From Clostridiaceae bacterium UBA6110 (GTDB taxonomy: Bacteria; Bacillota; Clostridia; Clostridiales; Clostridiaceae), in NCBI GenBank assembly GCA_002428415.1, contig DIWI01000082.1, positions 1-64,000 of the forward strand: 64,000 nucleotides of DNA, in the 5' to 3' direction. This document shows, piece by piece, positions 16,971 through 26,124 of the stretch (position 1 is its first letter; every line of letters begins with the position of its first letter). The position numbers and the translations under genes are program-made. The notes under the pieces are model-generated. The model searched no databases, had not been told where the DNA came from, and was given only the letters and a program-made list of their open reading frames with translations.

Positions 16971-19178
16971 ATGATAAGGATATTCAAATATCTTAAATCC
17001 CACTATATACACATCGCACTTATTGTCGTACTTCTTTTCCTCCAGGCATTCGGAGAGCTGTCGCTGCCTGACTACATGTCAAGGATCGTTAACGTGGGAA
17101 TCCAGCAGGGAGGAATCGAGTCAGCTCTAATCAAGGCCATGAGGGCTGAGGAATATGAGAAGTTCAAGCTGATTCTTGATGATACCGAGGAAAAATTGTT
17201 CCAGGACAACTATACCCTGATGGACAGCACCTCAGGTACAGACTATGTGGATGAGTATCCGGCGCTAACTTCAGGCAGTGCATATATCCTCACAGGCGAG
17301 GATGAAGCTTCTCTTATGGAGCTTGAGGCCATGCTTGAGAAAAGGCTGCCGGTGCTTTACGCGCTTGAGAACTACAAGTCAGGGGAAGGCAGCCAGATGC
17401 CCATAGGGATTCCTATAGGCGCTGACATATTCGGAGCTCTGAAGATGATGCCTGATGAGCAGGTAAAGGCTCTAGTCGACAAATTCGACGCCCAGATGTC
17501 GGCAATGCCATCAGAGATGACGAGACAGGGCGCTCTCCAGTATGTCAGAGGAGAGTATGAAGCTCTTGGTTCGGACCTTGATTCTATAAGGTCATCGTAC
17601 ATACTGAAGACTGGCCTCCTGATGATTGCCATAGCATTCCTGAGTATGTTCGCAGCCGTATGCGTTACATATCTGTCAGCAAGGACAGCCTCAGCACTTG
17701 GAAGTGTCCTGAGAGATAAGGTGTTTACGAAGGTAACGACCTTCTCCAACACTGAGTTCGACAGCTTTTCAACCGCATCGCTAATTACCAGGACTACGAA
17801 TGACATCTCTCAGGTACAGAACATAATGGTAATGATGCTGAGGATGGTAATATATTCCCCGATTCTTGGAATAGGCGGAATAATCAAGGCGCTTGGAACC
17901 AACATGTCCATGGCCTGGATAATACTCTTAGGCGTTGTTTCGATCATGGTCCTTGTGGGCTCACTGTTCGCAGTGGCTATGCCAAGGTTCAAGAAGGTAC
18001 AGCTGCTTGTCGACAAGGTAAACAAGGTAATGAGGGAATCACTGGTTGGAATGCTCATAATCAGGGCATTCAATACCGAAGCCCTTGAGGAAAAGAAGTT
18101 CGACGATACGAACAGAGAGCTGACAAAGGTCAATCTGTTCGTAAGCAGGGCCATGAGCGGAATGATGCCTATCATGATGCTTATCATGAACGGAGTCATG
18201 CTCCTAATCATATGGGTCGGAGCAAAGGAAATCGACCTTGGCAACATAAGGGTCGGAGATATGATGGCATTCATGCAGTATGCAATGCAGATCATAATGT
18301 CATTCCTCATGCTTTCGATGGTGTCGATAATGCTTCCAAGGGCTGCAGTTTCTGCAGACAGGGTAATGGAGGTAATCGAGAAGGATTCATCGATCATTGA
18401 CCCGGTCAAGGCTGAGAAGTTCAGTGATGAACTGAGGGGTCAGGTTGAGTTCAGGGAGGTATATTTCAGGTACCACGGTGCAGATGAGGATGTGCTCAGA
18501 AACATCTCCTTCACGGCAATGCCCGGAGAGGTAACTGCATTCATCGGATCTACAGGGTCCGGAAAATCAACGCTTATAAACCTGATTCCAAGGTTTTATG
18601 ACGTAACCGCAGGAAGCGTAATAGTTGATGGCAAGGATGTCAGGAACGTATCGCTCAAGGACCTCAGGGATAAGATAGGCTATGTACCGCAAAAGGGTGT
18701 GCTTTTCTCAGGAACCATAAGGAGCAACCTCGAGTACGGGACAAGCGGCCTCACTGAAGATGCGCTTCAGAAGGTTGCGAGGATCTCAAGGAGCGAGGAG
18801 TTCATCCTTGAGAAGGAGGACACCTACGATTCAGGAATAAGCCAGGGTGGAACAAATGTCTCCGGAGGTCAGAAGCAGAGGCTGTCAATAGGCAGGGCAC
18901 TGGCAAAGGAGCCCGAGATATTCATATTCGATGATTCCTTCTCAGCCCTTGACTACAGGACAGAGAGGGAGCTGAGGAAAGCCCTTAAATCTGAGCTTTC
19001 TTCAAGCACGCTGCTGATTGTGGCCCAAAGGATATCGACAATCATGAATGCCGACAGGATTATCGTCCTCGATGAAGGAGAGATAGTCGGAATCGGAAAG
19101 CACAGGGAGCTTATGGATACCTGCAGGGTATACAGGGAGATCGCAGAATCTCAGCTTTCGAAGGAGGAACTGGCATGA
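16971..19178 (+). CDS. Heterodimeric ABC exporter, first subunit (degenerate-site half)
   Basis: This 735-residue fusion has a six-helix exporter domain (about 1-460) and an ATPase domain (about 490-730). An extra ~130-residue extracellular loop lies between TM1 and TM2 (about 45-200). Walker A is GSTGSGKST (about 525-533) and the signature is NVSGGQKQR (about 628). Walker B reads IFIFDDS, so the catalytic Glu is Asp. The stop overlaps the next ATG by 4 bp. By analogy with BmrCD, LmrCD and TM287/288, it pairs with the downstream subunit to export drugs or lipids. Confidence 0.92.
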   Translation: MIRIFKYLKSHYIHIALIVVLLFLQAFGELSLPDYMSRIVNVGIQQGGIESALIKAMRAEEYEKFKLILDDTEEKLFQDNYTLMDSTSGTDYVDEYPALTSGSAYILTGEDEASLMELEAMLEKRLPVLYALENYKSGEGSQMPIGIPIGADIFGALKMMPDEQVKALVDKFDAQMSAMPSEMTRQGALQYVRGEYEALGSDLDSIRSSYILKTGLLMIAIAFLSMFAAVCVTYLSARTASALGSVLRDKVFTKVTTFSNTEFDSFSTASLITRTTNDISQVQNIMVMMLRMVIYSPILGIGGIIKALGTNMSMAWIILLGVVSIMVLVGSLFAVAMPRFKKVQLLVDKVNKVMRESLVGMLIIRAFNTEALEEKKFDDTNRELTKVNLFVSRAMSGMMPIMMLIMNGVMLLIIWVGAKEIDLGNIRVGDMMAFMQYAMQIIMSFLMLSMVSIMLPRAAVSADRVMEVIEKDSSIIDPVKAEKFSDELRGQVEFREVYFRYHGADEDVLRNISFTAMPGEVTAFIGSTGSGKSTLINLIPRFYDVTAGSVIVDGKDVRNVSLKDLRDKIGYVPQKGVLFSGTIRSNLEYGTSGLTEDALQKVARISRSEEFILEKEDTYDSGISQGGTNVSGGQKQRLSIGRALAKEPEIFIFDDSFSALDYRTERELRKALKSELSSSTLLIVAQRISTIMNADRIIVLDEGEIVGIGKHRELMDTCRVYREIAESQLSKEELA

Positions 19179-21040
19179 GTGAAAACAGGAATACTACACA
19201 GCAGGCACAGAGGCCAGGACCGGGACCGGGCGGTCCAATGGGAATGGGAAGGATAATCGAGAAGCCTAAGGACTTCAAGGGTACTATGAAGAAGCTCCTT
19301 GAGTACCTTTCACCGTATAAGCTGAAGCTGATCCTTGTAATAATCTTTGCAGCAGGAAGCGCGATTTTCTCAATCGCAGGACCCAAGATACTGGGAAAAG
19401 CAACTACAAAGCTATATCAGGGACTGGTAGCGAAGGTATCCGGTACCGGAGGCATCGACTTTGATTCGATCCTGAGGACAGTGCTTTTCCTTGCAGGGCT
19501 GTATATCGCAAGCTCGGCACTTATGATAATCCAGGGATTCATAGTCTCCGGGGTATCCCAGAAGGTTTCCTACAGCCTTAGGAAGGAAATATCCGAGAAG
19601 ATCAACAGGCTTCCCTTGAAGTTCTATGATACGAGGACACATGGAGAGATACTCTCAAGGGTCACAAATGATGTTGACACTCTGTCTCAGACGCTGAACC
19701 AGTCGATGTCGCAGATGATTTCGTCACTTACAACGTTAGTCGGTGTGCTTATAATGATGCTTTCGATAAGCGTTACAATGACAGTTGCCGCAATACTTAT
19801 CCTTCCTCTGTCGCTCGGGATCGTCATGACTGTCCTCAAGAAGAGCCAGGTCTATTTCAAGAGGCAGGCGAAGCTCATTGGAAACCTCAACGGCCACGTG
19901 GAGGAAGTTTACGGAGGGCATCTCATCATGAAGGCCTTCAACGGTGAGGAAAAGGCCATCGAGGCATTTGATGTCATCAATGACGAGCTGAAGGATGTAT
20001 CGTTCAAGGCCCAGCTTCTTTCAGGACTTCTCATGCCTATGATGGGCTTCATCGGGAACCTGGGATATGTGGCTGTTTCAATACTGGGAGGCTACCTTGC
20101 AGGAATCAAGGCCATTGAGGTTGGTGACATACTTTCATTCATACAATATGTAAGGAACTTCACCCAGCCGATAAATCAGGTGGCGCAGATATCCAATATA
20201 TTCCAATCTACGGTTGCCGCATCCGAGAGGGTCTTCGAGTTCCTCGAGCAGCCCGAAATGGAGGCTGAGGCAGAGGAGACTGCAGCACCTCAGGATATAA
20301 CTGGCGAAGTGGAATTTGAAAATGTCCATTTCGGATATACCGACGACAGGACAATAATCAATGACTTCTCTGCAAAGGCAAGACCGGGACAGAGGATTGC
20401 GATAGTAGGACCTACAGGTGCCGGAAAGACTACGGTAGTCAAGCTTCTCATGAGGTTCTACGAGATAACGAGCGGAAGGATACTGATCGACGGAGTGGAC
20501 ATCAGGGACATGAAGAGGTCAGAGCTCAGGAAGAGCTTCGGAATGGTACTGCAGGACACATGGCTGTTCTCAGGGTCCATCATGGAGAACATAAGGTACG
20601 GGAGCCCGGATGCAACCGACGAAGAGGTGATCTGTGCAGCGAAGGAAGCCCACGTGCATCATTTCGTAAAGACACTGCCGGGTACATACTCCATGGAGAT
20701 CAATGAGGAAGCCTCGAACATAAGCTCAGGGCAGAAGCAGCTTCTGACAATTGCAAGGGCAGTCCTCAAGGATCCGAGGATACTGATCCTTGACGAGGCG
20801 ACAAGCTCAGTTGACACCAGGACTGAAAGGCTCATACAGGAAGCCATGGAGAGGCTGATGAAGGGCAGGACGTCATTCATCATAGCGCACAGGCTTTCTA
20901 CCATAAGGAATGCGGACCTGATCCTTGTAATGGACCATGGCGATATAGTTGAAATCGGAAACCATGAGGAGCTGATGGAAAAGAAGGGCTTCTACCACAG
21001 CCTTTATAACAGCCAGTTCGAAGACAAGGAAACAGCATAA
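19175..21040 (+). CDS. Heterodimeric ABC exporter, second subunit (catalytic half)
   Basis: This 621-residue ABC fusion has a Pro/Gly-rich cytosolic N-tail (QRPGPGPGGPMGMG), six transmembrane helices (about 45-330) and an ATPase domain. Walker A is GPTGAGKTT (about 412-420), the signature NISSGQKQLL (about 515) and Walker B ILILDEATSS with the normal Glu. The signature deviates (SSGQ instead of SGGQ), which fits an asymmetric heterodimer. It is coupled to the upstream gene by the 4-bp overlap and followed by a strong terminator. Substrate is not predictable. Confidence 0.93.
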   Translation: MSENRNTTQQAQRPGPGPGGPMGMGRIIEKPKDFKGTMKKLLEYLSPYKLKLILVIIFAAGSAIFSIAGPKILGKATTKLYQGLVAKVSGTGGIDFDSILRTVLFLAGLYIASSALMIIQGFIVSGVSQKVSYSLRKEISEKINRLPLKFYDTRTHGEILSRVTNDVDTLSQTLNQSMSQMISSLTTLVGVLIMMLSISVTMTVAAILILPLSLGIVMTVLKKSQVYFKRQAKLIGNLNGHVEEVYGGHLIMKAFNGEEKAIEAFDVINDELKDVSFKAQLLSGLLMPMMGFIGNLGYVAVSILGGYLAGIKAIEVGDILSFIQYVRNFTQPINQVAQISNIFQSTVAASERVFEFLEQPEMEAEAEETAAPQDITGEVEFENVHFGYTDDRTIINDFSAKARPGQRIAIVGPTGAGKTTVVKLLMRFYEITSGRILIDGVDIRDMKRSELRKSFGMVLQDTWLFSGSIMENIRYGSPDATDEEVICAAKEAHVHHFVKTLPGTYSMEINEEASNISSGQKQLLTIARAVLKDPRILILDEATSSVDTRTERLIQEAMERLMKGRTSFIIAHRLSTIRNADLILVMDHGDIVEIGNHEELMEKKGFYHSLYNSQFEDKETA

Positions 21041-21042
21041 TA

Positions 21043-21085
21043 TCAGGCAGGACACTGAAGCTCTCGCTTCTTTGTCCTGCCTTTT
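21043..21085 (+). terminator. Terminator of the ABC exporter operon
   Basis: GGCAGGACA ... TGTCCTGCC stem with a ~20-nt loop that can pair further (GAAGC/GCTTC), then TTTT. Confidence 0.85.
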
Positions 21086-21207
21086 CCTTAGGTACAGAGA
21101 AAAATGGAATTATGAGAAAAACTATGATGTCATTTCAATCAGATGCGAAGATAAAAATTGAGGCATGATGTATAATTGAGGGAGGAATGAAGGAAGGAGG
21201 CTTTGCC

Positions 21208-21663
21208 ATGAAAAGAAGGGACTACAGGCTGAGGGACAAGAAGGACGTCGAGCAGGAGCTGACGAAGCTTCAGAAGGAAGTGACCCAGAAAGGCGCTACT
21301 GAAAGGGCATTTGCCAATGAATACCACGACAGGAAGGAGCCTGGAATATATGTGGACCTGTATACGGGTGAACCCCTGTTTACGAGTCTTGACAAATTCG
21401 ATTCCGGATGCGGATGGCCAAGCTTCACAAAGCCGATAATCAGGAATGTAGTTGAAGAAAAGGCAGACTGGTCCTTCGGAATGCACAGGGTCGAGGTCAG
21501 GTCAAAGGTTTCTGACAGCCATCTCGGGCATGTGTTCAATGACGGCCCCAGGGACAAGGGGGGACTCAGATACTGCATTAATTCGGCTGCAATACATTTC
21601 ATACCGCTGGACAAGCTGGAAGAAGAGGGCTACGGAGAATACCTTGAGCTCTTCAGAAAATAG
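21208..21663 (+). CDS. msrB: Peptide-methionine (R)-S-oxide reductase
   Basis: ATG at 21208 is favoured because GGAGG lies 7 bp upstream; an in-frame ATG at 21187 also exists. The 151-residue enzyme reduces methionine-R-sulfoxide in proteins. Seen are [26 protein letters not shown] and [11 protein letters not shown] with catalytic C123. The zinc-site CxxC pairs of many MsrB proteins are absent ([13 protein letters not shown] instead), so this is the zinc-free type. It is directly followed by the regulator at 21682 (18 bp), so it may share a transcript with that two-component system. Confidence 0.95.
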   Translation: MKRRDYRLRDKKDVEQELTKLQKEVTQKGATERAFANEYHDRKEPGIYVDLYTGEPLFTSLDKFDSGCGWPSFTKPIIRNVVEEKADWSFGMHRVEVRSKVSDSHLGHVFNDGPRDKGGLRYCINSAAIHFIPLDKLEEEGYGEYLELFRK

Positions 21664-21681
21664 AACTTTTTGGAGGATGGC

Positions 21682-22350
21682 ATGAAGAAGATACTTATAG
21701 TCGAGGATGAGAGAAAGCTGGCAAGGTTCATGGAGCTTGAGCTGACGCATGAGGGATACACTGTGGACATAGTCTCTGACGGCCAGAGTGCACTTATGAA
21801 GCTCATGAGCAAGGAATATGACGTATGTCTCCTTGACCTCATGATTCCGGTTATAGACGGGATAGAGGTCACTAAGAGAGCCAGGTCTTTCACTGACATA
21901 CCGATAATAATGATTACGGCAAGAGACGGACTGGAAGACAAGGTCAAGGGCTTCGATATAGGAGCTGACGAGTACATGACCAAGCCTTTCGAGATGGAGG
22001 AGCTGCTTGCAAGGCTAAGGGCGCTGTTCCGGCAGAAGAATGACAAAAGCCTTGAAAAGGTCCTCTCCTACAAGGACCTGACACTTAACAAGGAGACCTA
22101 TGAGGTTACAAGGGGCAGTGACAGGAAGGAGCTCACCAAGAAGGAATTCGACCTTCTTTCCTATCTCCTTGAGAACCAGGGAATAGTGCTTACGAGAGAG
22201 AAGATCCTCAACACAGTATGGGGCTTCGACTTTGAAGGCGAGACTAACGTGGTAGACGTCTATATAAGGTTCCTGAGGGCCAAGATTGACGATGATTATG
22301 CGGAAAAGCTCATCCAGACTGTCAGGGGAGCAGGGTATACCCTAAGATGA
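21682..22350 (+). CDS. OmpR-family response regulator
   Basis: ATG at 21682 has GGAGG 5 bp upstream. The 222-residue protein has a receiver domain with E8-D9-E10, phosphoacceptor D52 and a Lys in MTKPF. A winged-helix domain follows (about 128-220; KKEFDLLSYLLENQG ... VYIRFLRAKID). Its stop overlaps the kinase start. It is 18 bp behind msrB, which hints at an envelope or oxidative stress input. Family assignment is firm; targets are unknown. Confidence 0.95.
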   Translation: MKKILIVEDERKLARFMELELTHEGYTVDIVSDGQSALMKLMSKEYDVCLLDLMIPVIDGIEVTKRARSFTDIPIIMITARDGLEDKVKGFDIGADEYMTKPFEMEELLARLRALFRQKNDKSLEKVLSYKDLTLNKETYEVTRGSDRKELTKKEFDLLSYLLENQGIVLTREKILNTVWGFDFEGETNVVDVYIRFLRAKIDDDYAEKLIQTVRGAGYTLR

Positions 22351-23708
22351 TGGGGAAGCTCGATCCAAACAGGCTGAAGCTTTCAACCAGGATCACCTGG
22401 AACTACGCCCTTATATTCACGTCAATACTTCTCATCATAAACTTCGCGGTTTATGCAAGCACACAGATTTATAACAGGGTTGCATCATCAACAGAGGTGT
22501 CGAACCTGTCATCATCGCTGATCACTTTGCTTAGCCAGAGTGATCAGGTAACTCCGGAGGACATACGGAGCATCGGAGTCATACCCCCTTACTACGCTTC
22601 TGTGACATCAACCGAAGGCAGCGTCTACTCGATTGAGGACACGCTAATCGGAAATGAGGAAGGGAAGCTTGTGCTTAAAAGGCCCGGAAGGGAAACCACA
22701 AGCCTCTCAAGCAGTGAAAAGTCCCTCACCAGGGGTGAGGTCACTTACAGCGTAGTGGTTGTCAAGGACCTGAATGTATACAGGTTCCTAAATACGGTAA
22801 ATCTTGTCACACTTATCATCGCATCCCTGATGGGGGTTGTGGTCAGCTATGTAGTGGGCATATATATGTCCAGGCAAAGCTTCGCTCCAATCATCAAGAT
22901 GACGAAATCAGCGGCCGCAATCGGACCTTCCAACATGCATGACAGAGTCATCTTACCGGAGGCGAAGGATGAGATCAGGGACCTTGGAGAGACATTCAAC
23001 GGACTCCTGGACCGGCTTGATGACGCATATTCCAATCAGGCGAAATTCGTTTCTGACGCATCACATGAGCTGAGGACTCCTCTGACAGTGATAAAGGGTT
23101 ATACTGACATGCTCAGGCGCTGGGGCAAGGATGACAGGGAGATACTTGATGAGTCTATAGATGCCATAAAGGCGGAATGCGAGAATATGGCTCTGCTTGT
23201 CGAGAACCTGCTGTTCATAGCCAAGGGTGAGAACAGGAAGCTTAATTTGAGCCCTGTGAGATTCAACCTCAGGGACATGCTCCTTGAGGTGGACAAGGAG
23301 GGTGACTTCAATCTCAAGGGACGAGACATAGTCGTAGAGGCTGAATCCTTTGAAATCGTAGCTGACCGCAAGATGATAAAGCAGCTGGTCAGGATTTTTG
23401 TCGACAACAGCGTGAAGTTCACCGAAGCGGGGTCAGTCATTACACTGACAGCTGAATTGAAGGGACAAAGGTACGTCATGAGGGTGATAGACAGAGGAGA
23501 GGGTATCCCCAAAGAGGACCTTGCGAAAATATTTGAAAGGTTCTATGTTGCAGACAAGGCAAGGACAAAGGACAAGGCAGGCTCAGGACTAGGGCTTTCC
23601 ATAGCCAAATGGATAGTCGAGACCCACAAGGGGACCCTTACTGCAGAAAGCGAGCAGGGTACAGGGACGACTATGATAGTTGAGATGCCGGTTGACATTA
23701 CAGCATGA
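22347..23708 (+). CDS. Sensor histidine kinase
   Basis: This 453-residue kinase has TM1 at about residues 17-38, an extracellular sensor of about 115 residues and TM2 at about 153-175. HAMP reaches about 225, HisKA has SDASHELRTPLT, and the ATPase domain has N (DNSVKFTE), G1 (DRGEGIP) and G2 (GSGLGLSIA) boxes. It overlaps the regulator by 4 bp. The layout resembles ArlS/CssS-type kinases but is not specific enough for a name. The original terminator of this operon is now split from its downstream neighbour by the IS element. Confidence 0.94.
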   Translation: MMGKLDPNRLKLSTRITWNYALIFTSILLIINFAVYASTQIYNRVASSTEVSNLSSSLITLLSQSDQVTPEDIRSIGVIPPYYASVTSTEGSVYSIEDTLIGNEEGKLVLKRPGRETTSLSSSEKSLTRGEVTYSVVVVKDLNVYRFLNTVNLVTLIIASLMGVVVSYVVGIYMSRQSFAPIIKMTKSAAAIGPSNMHDRVILPEAKDEIRDLGETFNGLLDRLDDAYSNQAKFVSDASHELRTPLTVIKGYTDMLRRWGKDDREILDESIDAIKAECENMALLVENLLFIAKGENRKLNLSPVRFNLRDMLLEVDKEGDFNLKGRDIVVEAESFEIVADRKMIKQLVRIFVDNSVKFTEAGSVITLTAELKGQRYVMRVIDRGEGIPKEDLAKIFERFYVADKARTKDKAGSGLGLSIAKWIVETHKGTLTAESEQGTGTTMIVEMPVDITA

Positions 23709-23711
23709 AAA

Positions 23712-23731
23712 GGGCTACCCTTGGGTAGCCC
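23712..23731. repeat. Left copy of duplicated terminator palindrome (IS target site)
   Basis: A 20-bp palindrome (GGGCTACCC/GGGTAGCCC core) immediately after the kinase gene. An identical copy at 25370-25389 flanks the other end of the IS. It is both an intrinsic terminator stem and an apparent target-site duplication. The exact duplication length (18-20 bp) is ambiguous by a base or two at each end. Confidence 0.85.
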
Positions 23732-23743
23732 CAGATTGTAGAC

Positions 23744-23778
23744 AAATCGACGAATCTTAACTTAAGACTCGTCGATTT
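23744..23778. terminator. Subterminal hairpin at the left end of the IS
   Basis: AAATCGACGAATCTTAA / TTAAGACTCGTCGATTT, one mismatch in 17, followed by T on the plus strand. It is placed to stop read-through into or out of the transposase gene. Confidence 0.75.
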
Positions 23779-23827
23779 TGTCATTCTCACACCAATTTTT
23801 ACCAAATGGAGAGAGAAGAGGCTCCTA

Positions 23828-25231
23828 TCATCCGATAATCGGTGATAGGAGTCCCATTTTCTTTTTCATTTTTGTTAGTTTCAATAGATTCATGCATGCA
23901 AAAGTAAGGCCTACCTTCATCTCCATCCTGGCCTTTCCCATCATTCTCGTATACCTGAGATTATGGTTTTCCTTGGCTGTTCCAAAGAGCCTTTCTATTG
24001 TCTGCTTCCTCAAGTTGTAGATCTCCTTGATACCTGGAGCAAGCCTGATCTTCTCGCTCCATTCCAGATATGCTTCCCAGATATGTCTCAAAATCACCTT
24101 GACGTGAGTTTTGCTTTCGGTGCATTTCGAAAGAAATGGGCATGAGGCGCATACCTTACCATCGCTCTTATACTCCCGGTATCCGTCCCTGTTTGTGGTT
24201 GAGAGTAACAGAATCTTATTGTTTGGGCATATATAGCAATCATTGGCTTGGTCATATCTGTACTCGTGTTTTCGGAAGAAACCTTTCTTTGTCATGGGCC
24301 TCTTGTATGGCAGCACTGGGATGATATGGTCTTTGTTGAGTGCTCTTACAATTGCCGGGGTCTTGTAGCCTGAATCGCCTACAAACATTTCAATTTCGTC
24401 TGTAGGTAGTTTTTTGTACAAATCTATGAACGTCCTTGAATCATGGTCGTTTCCTGGATGTACGGAGTACTCAAGTACCCATCCACTCAAGTCGCATGCT
24501 GTCTGAGACATATAGGCAAAGACCTCCTTGTGGGGTCCCTTATGGAACAAACCACTTTCAGGATCTGATTTGCTTTTGGTAACTTCAACATCCCTTTGAG
24601 AATTATCGGATCCTCCAGAACCGCCATCCCCTGAGTCGAATGGCTTCTTGCCTTGGCTAATCCTGTCCTCCTGAATTTCCTTCCATAACTCCTCTTCGTA
24701 GAATAGAGCAGCCTTTTTGGCAGCTTCCTTAATAACCTTGTTTCTATTGGCATTGGCCTTGATATGTGTTGAATCAACGAATACGATATCCTTGCTTATT
24801 AAACCCAAATTCAGTCCTTCTTCGAGGATTTTAGAGAATATCTTATGGAACAGGTCAGAGTATCCGTTCTTTTCAGATGGTTCGAATCGTCTGGTGTAGT
24901 TCTTTCCAAAAGTACTGAAATGAGGAACAGGATCAGTTATCGAGAGACCAAGGAACCATCTGTAGGCAAGATTAACGTGGATTTCCTTAATGGTTTGTCG
25001 CATGCTTTTGATTCCAAAAAGTGTCTGAATCAGAGGAATCTTAATGAGCATGACAGGATCTAGGCTTGGCCGGCCCTTTTCCTCTGAATACAAATCCTTG
25101 ACAAGTCCATAGATGAAAGTAAAATCCATTGCGCGGTCGATGTCTCTAAGTACATGGTCTTTTGGCACAAGATCATCCAGGCAAAGGAACTGGATTTGCT
25201 CTCTGTTTTCAGTAGTCTTTTTTGACAACAT
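23828..25231 (-). CDS. IS1182-family transposase
   Basis: This 467-residue transposase has an N-terminal DUF772-type region (residues about 20-110: VPKDHVLRDIDRAMDF, GRPSLDPVMLIKIPLIQ, SMRQTIKEIHVNLAYRWFLGL). The DDE catalytic core has IVFVDSTHIKANANR (first Asp) and EMFVGDSGYKTPAIV (second Asp). The C-terminal RKQTIERLFGTAKENHNLRYTR probably supplies the Glu. A cysteine-rich insert (CYICPNN ... CASCPFLSKC) is typical of the family. It has no frameshift or stop and is likely functional. It is transcribed against the two-component operon. The ribosome site (GTGGTGA) is weak, as often in IS genes. Confidence 0.95.
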   Translation of the reverse strand: MLSKKTTENREQIQFLCLDDLVPKDHVLRDIDRAMDFTFIYGLVKDLYSEEKGRPSLDPVMLIKIPLIQTLFGIKSMRQTIKEIHVNLAYRWFLGLSITDPVPHFSTFGKNYTRRFEPSEKNGYSDLFHKIFSKILEEGLNLGLISKDIVFVDSTHIKANANRNKVIKEAAKKAALFYEEELWKEIQEDRISQGKKPFDSGDGGSGGSDNSQRDVEVTKSKSDPESGLFHKGPHKEVFAYMSQTACDLSGWVLEYSVHPGNDHDSRTFIDLYKKLPTDEIEMFVGDSGYKTPAIVRALNKDHIIPVLPYKRPMTKKGFFRKHEYRYDQANDCYICPNNKILLLSTTNRDGYREYKSDGKVCASCPFLSKCTESKTHVKVILRHIWEAYLEWSEKIRLAPGIKEIYNLRKQTIERLFGTAKENHNLRYTRMMGKARMEMKVGLTFACMNLLKLTKMKKKMGLLSPIIG

Positions 25232-25369
25232 AAAAAATCACCACACATATTATTTATATTTAAATTATATCATAATAATATGTTGACGTCAATATCTTGT
25301 TGAGCCCCAAAGAAAAAAAGAAAAGTATCCTATCCGTTTGTACGAATCTGATACTTTGTCTACAGTCTG

Positions 25370-25389
25370 GGGCTACCCTTGGGTAGCCC
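25370..25389. repeat. Right copy of duplicated terminator palindrome (IS target site)
   Basis: Identical to 23712-23731. It leaves the convergent membrane-protein gene at 25450 with its own terminator stem after the insertion. Confidence 0.85.
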
Positions 25390-25449
25390 TTCTGAATTCC
25401 ATATTGGATTTAATTGTATTTTTTGTATTAAGCCCTGACCGGGTAAGTA

Positions 25450-25917
25450 CTATCTTTTGACCTTCCTGTCCTTTATGGTCTGCTTGTACCATAGCCTCTT
25501 GAGAAAGGCGGTTGAGGACCTCCAGGTCACCTGTAGGATGAAGCCTGCGATGACCGAGAACATGATGATCATGTAGAAGGTCTTGTAGGGCTCGGCTTTT
25601 CCTGCTTCGTTGATGTAGTTGTCCCATATCCTCATGAACATGAAGTACTGAGCACCTATAACGCCTAGTATTACCGAGCGTGCTATCACTGGCAGCTTCA
25701 TGAAGAAAAGGAGTATTATCAGAAGTCCCAGGGCAGCATACAGGTACAGGAACGGACCGTACATCACAGGGATGTTCTTAGGCTCCAGCAGCGCTATGGG
25801 GTCCCAGCTGAAGGTGTAGACCTCGCCGAACGCATGGATCAGCATGAATATGATGAAGGGCAGTATCCTTGAAAAAACAGCCGTTATGAACCATACGGCC
25901 TTTTTGATGTATCGCAT
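25450..25917 (-). CDS. Small integral membrane protein, unknown function
   Basis: This 155-residue protein has about four transmembrane helices (residues about 8-28, 55-75, 77-97, 117-137), short polar loops and a strongly basic C-terminus (LKRLWYKQTIKDRKVKR). CGGAGGATAAAG precedes the start. No known domain is recognised. Before the IS insertion it was the convergent neighbour of the kinase gene and shared a bidirectional terminator with it. Confidence 0.75.
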   Translation of the reverse strand: MRYIKKAVWFITAVFSRILPFIIFMLIHAFGEVYTFSWDPIALLEPKNIPVMYGPFLYLYAALGLLIILLFFMKLPVIARSVILGVIGAQYFMFMRIWDNYINEAGKAEPYKTFYMIIMFSVIAGFILQVTWRSSTAFLKRLWYKQTIKDRKVKR

Positions 25918-26124
25918 CTTTATCCTCCGAAAAATTCCATTTCCCTATGATTATATCAGATGGTCAAAAAAATGGGTAGTGAACATCGAAACTGCGCACT
26001 CTTATGGTATTATAAATATAAGGTAAAATTGCACATTAAGCTTAGTATAAGCATGCACTGTTATTATTTGCAGATAAAACCTTTAATAATTGCTTAATTC
26101 TGCAGTATCGGCAACAAATATTTT

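Larger units (their letters stand above)
23731..25370 (-). mobile_element. IS1182-family insertion sequence, intact
   Basis: About 1.64 kb with one full-length transposase gene. The ends are inverted repeats: CAGATTGTAGACAAA (23732-23746) and the reverse complement of 25355-25369 (CAGACTGTAGACAAA), one mismatch in 15. Both ends carry subterminal hairpins (23744-23778 and 25322-25357) that probably insulate the element from outside transcription. The flanks are a duplicated 18-20 bp palindrome. The intact gene and clean ends point to a recent insertion. Confidence 0.92.
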
